Source of the DNA: Macrothele yani
Taxonomy: Eukaryota; Arthropoda; Arachnida; Araneae; Macrothelidae
Length of the DNA stretch: 64,000 bases
Direction: 5' to 3'
Assembly: GCA_039090855.1 (NCBI GenBank)
Contig: CM077012.1
Span: 142,634,541-142,698,540 of the forward strand
The number at the start of each line of letters is the position of its first letter. The stretch's first letter is position 1. Below the pieces are notes generated by a model, which saw nothing but the letters and a program-made list of their open reading frames with translations, had not been told where the DNA came from and searched no databases. Made by a program: the position numbers and the translations under genes. Shown piece after piece: positions 57,751-64,000 of this stretch.

Positions 57751-60700
57751 CTTCATAATACAGATAAAAATCTCAAAACAAGTTTTTAACATGCTAAAAT
57801 TTTATAAGCACATTATTACTATGGTATTTATCAGAACTGAAATAAATCTGAAATGAAAAGACACCAAATTGTCATGTTCAAAATACTACATTTTTTGGAA
57901 TATAAGACACACTTTCTTCAAAAGAACATGGTGTCAAAATCCTCCAGTGTCTTATATACCAAAAGTAATTATCACCACCATGAATGTATATGTATGCATG
58001 CTGCAATAAAAACCATTAAATGAGTTAAAATGTTATCGCATTATCTTAGGTACAGTAATAAATATTATTCCACACTTTTTTCTACAGTGCACTGTGAATG
58101 CTTGTATATACTATACTTTTATGTTTATCCATTGTTAACTACATACATTTTTTATGAGCTGGGTTTGCTATTGTACTCGACATGTGTATATGTGCTTGTG
58201 TGCATACCCATGATTTTGTTGAGTTAATGATGTAAAATACAGTTTAAGCAGATATCTCATGTTGTACATAGTGATATGAAATGGGCATAAAAGGATATCA
58301 TAATTCTCTTGAAAAACAAAGTGATAGAATAAGAAGAGAAAGAAGTGCATCTCAGAAGAATTTGAAGTAAATTTTGGAAAAATCTATTCATGCAATGTGC
58401 AGATTTTACTTGAATTCTATGATGAACATACTTTATTTGCAGTTTGTGACAAAAGATGCTGCCACATCTGACAGTTTTCCTCCCTTGCTGTTTTCCAACA
58501 AGGTGCAGAGCTAAGCCTGTTTGCTTCTTTGACAATATTTTTTTATTTTGAATGGTTCTTAACAAGCTTTAGATTTTTAAAAAATTCCCTGTTCCCGGGA
58601 ATTGTTTGTATGCCACAGAATGCTGATAGACTTTGACCAAAGCCATCTTAATTTGACACATCAGCTATGTGGTGAGGATATCCATCCAAACCAATAAAAG
58701 CTGTATGAAGGAGTGACATCACTGGCAAATCTTGCAGTGCATGTATGCCATTGGCTGAATATGGTGTTTCTCTATGTTGTTTTCATCAACAGTACTCTGC
58801 ACATTGATAATTTCACAAATTGTAATGATTCATAAGCTGCTGTTTTTATGAATACAATTTAAATTTTTTTCTTAATAAAAAATCTTTAAAATGCTATTCT
58901 ATTTTTCTTAAATTTTTCTCAGAAAAATAAAGTTGTTTTATATTTAAAAAATATGGTAATTAGTGTGAATATTAAAGTCATTAACAACACAGCTGGTAAA
59001 TGTTACTCACTACAGCAACTCGGTCCTGAAGACAAGGTTGTAATACTCTGCATATACAACCTTGTCAAGTTGTATATTCAAAGTATTTAGGAAGAGGAGG
59101 GTAAGTGATAGGAGTCAGTTCTGATGGATGTCATTCAAATTGAGCATAATCTGCTTTTACATTAGTATTATGAAAAATGCAAGAAAGAACAGACAATGGC
59201 AGATTTAAAATAGCTATCTACCACACTGAAGTCATTTACAACTCCTCATTAACTGGCATGGCTACAATGATGAAAATACTTACACTATGCTAAACTACTC
59301 TTTCTTTCCCTCAGCTTATCTCACTTTCAAGTGGGGTTGCTGTAATGGATCTGCCAACCCTTAAGGTATCCTTTCTACACACATAATTTACCAGGATTTT
59401 CAAAGCCACATGCCTTTTTGTCCAGGCATAATGCTATGAAACCCACCCTTTAGGTACCCCCCTTCGAAAAAATATATTTAAGCAGTTGGAACACATGGCA
59501 AGTTTAACCATCTAAACTTCTGAGGAATTTGGATGTATGTATGTGATTTTTTTGAATTAACATAGAGATTTTATTTTGTTACACAAAATGGATTTTCTGT
59601 TAAATTTAATGTTTAATTATTCTGTAAAATGGAAGAAGTTCCCTGAGTTAATGTCTAAGAGAGTAGTAGAAAGACGCCATTTTCATAATAATAGTTTATA
59701 AAGATGAGAGAGAGACCTTGTCAGGTTACAAACTAAAAATTCATAAACAGCCTTAGGACAACAAATATTAAAAACACAGTACACACACAAGATGTAAGCC
59801 AAAACTGTGAAGAAATAGTAACTTGTTTCAAGCCATGAAGATTCTTATCCATGGTCCCCAGCACTACAAATATTGAATAAATACTATGAACAGTATGTAC
59901 CTGTAAACAGCTTTTTTTTTTTTTAACTTGGGTATTATATCATCAGTGTCGGGTAATATCTACATGAACAGAATTTTTTGGCAAAATTTCTGTCAAGCAC
60001 TTTAAAATTTGTGATCTCTCATACAATATTTAGCACCCCAATTCTGAACAGCTGGTGATACCACTACCTTGCTCGTGTCAAACTAATGTCTTTCCCATCC
60101 GGGCTGAAGACAGGATTGACAGTTCGAAAGTGTACGATAGGAGATCACAGGGGCAACCACCAGAAATGGTTTGATATGCCTGGGACTGATTTTAGGAACT
60201 ATCCATGTTATTGCATTACATTTGTGGAAGCCTTGGAAAAGCACTAACTGTATGATTGGTGATGTGATTTGAGTCCCCAGTGTGCTGCCTACTACACAGC
60301 CATAAGGCACATGCTTTAGTCAACTATGCCACATTGGTGGTACAATATGTTAAACCACTGCACAACAAAATTTAAAATTTCTTTTTGCCTTAAAAAGAAT
60401 CAAGAAATACTTTCATGCTACATATGCAAGAATTCCAGTCACCAACACTAAAACATAAATAACACATCACTGAAAAAATTTTAAATATTTAATATCACAG
60501 CCAGCTAGCCTATACATTTACAAACATACACTCTCTCTCACTCTCGAGTTGTTCATACAAATAAATACCATGGGGAAATATTTTCAGTAATATCTGAGTT
60601 CTCAAAACATTTCAATGAAATGCTCTAGTAAGTTGCATTTGCACTATTTTTATGAATTCTCTGCCAATATGGAACAAAATAAAAATGTCACCCTATTAAT

Positions 60701-61794
60701 GTTCAGGTTTGTTAGTTAACCCCCCCCCCGCCTCCCCATTTCCAACAGGAAACAACTTATGCTATACAGTAGGCCAAAGCCCAAAGGAATTGACACACAT
60801 TCATTTATAATGAAGAGTTTCTACCCTGGAACCAATGATTTAACATGACTTCCACACCACAGTGGTATTTGGAAGCAGTGGGATGTGCACTGAGAATCCT
60901 GGCCTGAAATCGTGTGAGCTAACTACTAAGAAACCCACAGCCATAAAAAGGTTGTAGCTTACAATTGATCTGTTTGTGACCTATAAAGTTCACTAATTTC
61001 ATTAAAATCTGGTATGAGCGATTTTCGTATTTTTAAAAATGCACAATGATATTTTCTGAGAAGGACAATCACAATCCTTTTTGATTACAGCAACTTCATG
61101 CATAGCAATGCTACTACTGAAAAGGTCAAGCATCTGTTATTACATTTATGAGGGGTGAGTCCAAATCATACATGCTAACAGCCATCAATACATTAAAAAT
61201 TCCTCATTAGAAACTATTTTTAAAAGAATTTTATTAGAATGTCATTATTTTAAGCCATATTTCTAAAGTAAACACTACTTCTACAGATTTTCAGAGTTAT
61301 TTATTTCGGCTTTGCAAATTTTCAAAGTGAACACATTTTTTACTAGACTTCAATCTGAACTGAAGACCTGAACAACTAGTGTTTACTTTGAAAATCTGCT
61401 AAAAAAAACATCAGGAGGGAAACAGAATGGGTGTCACTCTAGCAAAACTCCCACAAAAAAGTGTTGTATAATATCTATGTCATTTACATATTTCCAGCAC
61501 ATGTTCAAAGAGAGATTGAAAACTTCTTCATTTTTACCTGAACTATGAGCAAAAGTTTGGAAAGACAGATGACTTGTCCATCTGCACACTTTAAATTATT
61601 TTTCTGAGCAGAGAATTGGGAGCACTGATTTCTTTAGAATTCTTGGATTGTTTGGAAAGAATGAATAATTATTTGAATAGGGCTCATGTTGAAAACTGGC
61701 TTCCTAGTTTCTTAAATTAAACACTTAACCAAACTTCTAATATGTTTTTTCTTCTTCTAGGAAATATTTTAATGAAAAGCCCAAAATTTTGGTG
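57751..61794. other. Intron upstream of the first visible FCSK exon, no gene
   Basis: I searched the minus strand for further FCSK exons and found none I could support, so the 5' exons probably lie beyond 64,000. Visible items are an 11-base-arm hairpin at 59032-59066 and a C-run at 60719-60729. The weak frames at 58565-58257 and 60310-60083 (minus) were not recognised. Confidence 0.45.
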
Positions 61795-61940
61795 AAAACT
61801 CTTCTCCTTCTTCAGGCAGTCTTTTGCTGTCACTTTTTTTTCTCCATCACTATCATGGTTACGGTTATTTTTCACTGAGATAATGATGGAGAAAAAACTG
61901 CCTGAAGAAGGAGAAGAGTTTTCTCTGAAAATTTGCATTT
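61795..61940. repeat. Inverted pair of PLE-type end sequences
   Basis: AAAACTCTTCTCCTTCTTCA near 61797 faces its mirror TGAAGAAGGAGAAGAGTTTT near 61903. The same end motif follows the PLE pair at 12083. The space between (about 65 bases) also contains a partial palindrome (CTCCATCA / TGATGGAG). No coding remains. Confidence 0.75.
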
Positions 61941-62102
61941 TTAATTAAGATATTCCCTTGAAGAAAAAAAAGCCATATTAGAAGTTCGATTAAACGAATA
62001 ATTATCTTATGTATGAATAAGAATCTTTAACTTCATTTGAGCTTTATATCATCTGTCAAAACTTGTTATTGCCTTACAAAAATTGTTGTGTCTGTCTGTC
62101 TG

Positions 62103-62103
<1 letters not shown>

Positions 62104-62156
<53 letters not shown>

Positions 62157-62166
62157 ATCTATCTAT
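62104..62166. repeat. (CTAT)n microsatellite
   Basis: About fifteen CTAT units with one CTTAT interruption near 62155, preceded by short TGTC repeats. Confidence 0.92.
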
Positions 62167-62588
62167 TGACATCAGTAGGCCCTACACTCCTTTTGTAATC
62201 TTGAAGGAGACAGTAGTAACAATTTTGATGGTACATCATCCTCATGTCCTTATCTATGTACCTACATAGAGCACAAAGTGATTCTTTGGCAGAGATGTTC
62301 TGAAATCTATGACCCACCCACATTTACAGAAACAAGGATTTACCGGTACTGATTCATGGATAAAATGGCAGTTCACGAGTCAAAATAATGGGTAAACTTT
62401 AAAAAAGGCATCTATTCAAGATGGTACAAATACTGTTGCACAGTAGATGATCAGTGATCAAATAAATATAATTATCTGTTACAACACCCCATTTTGAGCA
62501 TGGTTTGATATGCTACATTCAATCATGAACAAATTTTTAAAATTCTTTCACCATTAATTGCTACAAATTTGTTCATGACTGAATTATA
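62167..62588. other. Intron stretch, no gene
   Basis: An imperfect inverted repeat occurs at 62520-62585 (TTCAATCATGAACAAATTT facing AAATTTGTTCATGACTGAAT) right before the Tc1 terminus. No coding match was found. Confidence 0.5.
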
Positions 62589-64000
62589 CACTGCCGGACA
62601 ATTGCTAAGGACGGATGACAATAGCAACGATAGCTACCATAAAATGGAAGGCAGGAAAATGTGGAAGTTAGCATAAGTGTGGGACACAGTAAGACGTGTT
62701 GTGCGTATGCAAATTTTGGATTTCCGAACTTGTTCATGACGTCATAGCGCTGATAAGAGATATAAAGGATTTGACGCGTATTGACCGTTGTTCAAACGCA
62801 AAGTTGAAAGGGAAAGAATCAATTGACGAACTTGCAATTTTCAGTATGTTTTGGCGACATCACCTAGATGATTTTATGCATGGCCGTATTATTGGCAAGA
62901 TTGAAGAAGGGCGAAAAATAACAGATGTTGCCAGGGAGTTCGACGTCAGCCACAGTGTTGTTTCAAGGCTTTGGAAGTCATTTCAAACAAATGGAGAGTG
63001 TAGCAACGTCACGGGAAGGTCGTGTTCGCTGTACGACACCTGCAGAAGATCGGTACATAGTGCTATCAACAAAAAGACACCGGCGCAGCACAGCTAGTGA
63101 GGTAGCAAATCAGTTTATGGCTGCTACTGGCAAGCGGATCTTCCGAAAAACTGTCGCCAGACGTTTGCATGAAGCGCCGTCCTGTTGTATGCATCGCATT
63201 GTCCAGATCGTCACCGTACCGCCCGTTTGCAATGGTGCCATCAACATCGCAATTGGGCTGATAATGACTGGTGTGCTGTCCTCTTCTCAGATGAGAGTAG
63301 ATACAGTCTATCGTCTGATTGTCGACGACAACTGATCTTGCGTGATAGTGGTACTGCATATTGTCCAGCAAACATACAGGAAAGGGGCCAATATCTGACA
63401 TGTAGTGTCATGGTATGGGCTGGCATCATGATCAATGGCCGTACGTCCCTCTATGTGCTTCCAACTGGGACTATGACTGGCCAACGATACATTAATGATG
63501 TTCTGCTACCTCATGTTCGCATGTTCTGTGGTGCTGTCAGTGATAGATTAATTTTCATGGATGACAACGCAACATGTCATCGAACATTCGCTGTCCAGGA
63601 GTGTCTTGAGAGCGAGGATATTCAACGCCTCGTATGGCCAGCACGTTCTCCAGATCTGAATCCCATTGAAAATGTGTGGGATGCTTTGGGGAGGAGTCTT
63701 GCTGGTCGCCAATGCCCTCCAATAAACAAGGACACCCTCATCCGTGCACTGAAAGAGGAATGGGATAAATTACCCCAACAGCTGCTTGATAATGTTGTGC
63801 AAAGCATGACACGATGTGTGGAATCTTGCATTGCCCTCCATGGTGGCCATATCCCGTATTGACATCTTACGCCGGAACGCCTGCGGACGGTAATTGCATT
63901 TTTTTCACGTTTGCGTATTCTGCACAAAATGGCCTGTTTGTCCCTTGAACACGTTCCAAAGCCTTCTGGATTTCAGAGCACAATAAATTGTCTTTCTTGT
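62589..64000 (+). pseudogene. Tc1-like transposon and transposase (copy B), cut by the window end
   Basis: The left end CACTGCCGGACAATTGCTAA at 62589 follows TA. By comparison with copy A, the right end should be about 130 bases past 64,000. The HTH piece is at 62696-63000 ([20 protein letters not shown]); the second HTH follows in another frame (62925-63170, [20 protein letters not shown]). The catalytic piece at 63185-63862 (225 residues) has [38 protein letters not shown] and [20 protein letters not shown]. Frameshifts lie near 63005 and 63175; the second comes with a small deletion relative to copy A. Confidence 0.9.

Noticed and set aside
60083..60310. Minus-strand frame as an upstream FCSK exon
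   Set aside because: No similarity to FCSK and no matching phase or donor/acceptor pair could be seen.

Overview
This is AT-rich eukaryotic nuclear DNA. It holds one split host gene, very long introns and dense layers of degenerate transposons. The element mix (several Tc1-like families, mariner, pogo, hAT, Penelope-like retroelements carrying GIY-YIG domains, RTE LINEs and tRNA-derived SINEs) fits an invertebrate animal, most likely an arthropod and perhaps a chelicerate. The taxon is inference. No prokaryotic, viral or CRISPR feature was seen.

The only host gene I can support lies on the minus strand: the 3' part of FCSK (L-fucose kinase, fucose salvage to GDP-fucose). Six coding exons can be joined with canonical GT/AG sites and matching phases: 57750-57613, 46376-46282, 22465-22247, 16514-16415, 6773-6550 and 3472-3383, ending at TAA 3385-3383. 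They encode about 287 residues, the GHMP-kinase half. The 5' exons must lie beyond 64,000. Everything between the exons is intron filled with mobile DNA.

Layout. 1-3.4 kb is flank with a SINE and a mariner relic. 3.9-6.4 kb is a Penelope-like element. 7.0-15.5 kb is a pogo/Tigger relic invaded by a ~145-bp tandem array, two Tc1 elements and an inverted Penelope pair. 18-21.8 kb holds SINEs split by a LINE, then a Tc1 containing a 35-bp minisatellite. 22.9-29 kb holds palindromes and two Penelope fragments flanked by inverted arms. 29.6-32.8 kb is an almost intact RTE LINE. 34-44 kb holds three hAT elements, two of them hosting nested insertions. 44.5-45.9 kb is a Tc1. 47.3-56.9 kb is a pile-up in TA-rich DNA: RTE, Tc1, a 3.3-kb cut-and-paste transposon I cannot classify, and another RTE. 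57-62.5 kb is mostly plain intron. 62.6-64 kb is a second copy of the 48.8-kb Tc1 family.

The least ordinary items are: the 3.3-kb transposon with a ~700-residue unclassified transposase; the ~145-bp array in which each unit carries a nuclear-receptor-like direct repeat; the repeated inverted-arm architecture around Penelope fragments; and several short near-perfect hairpins that look like template-switch scars.
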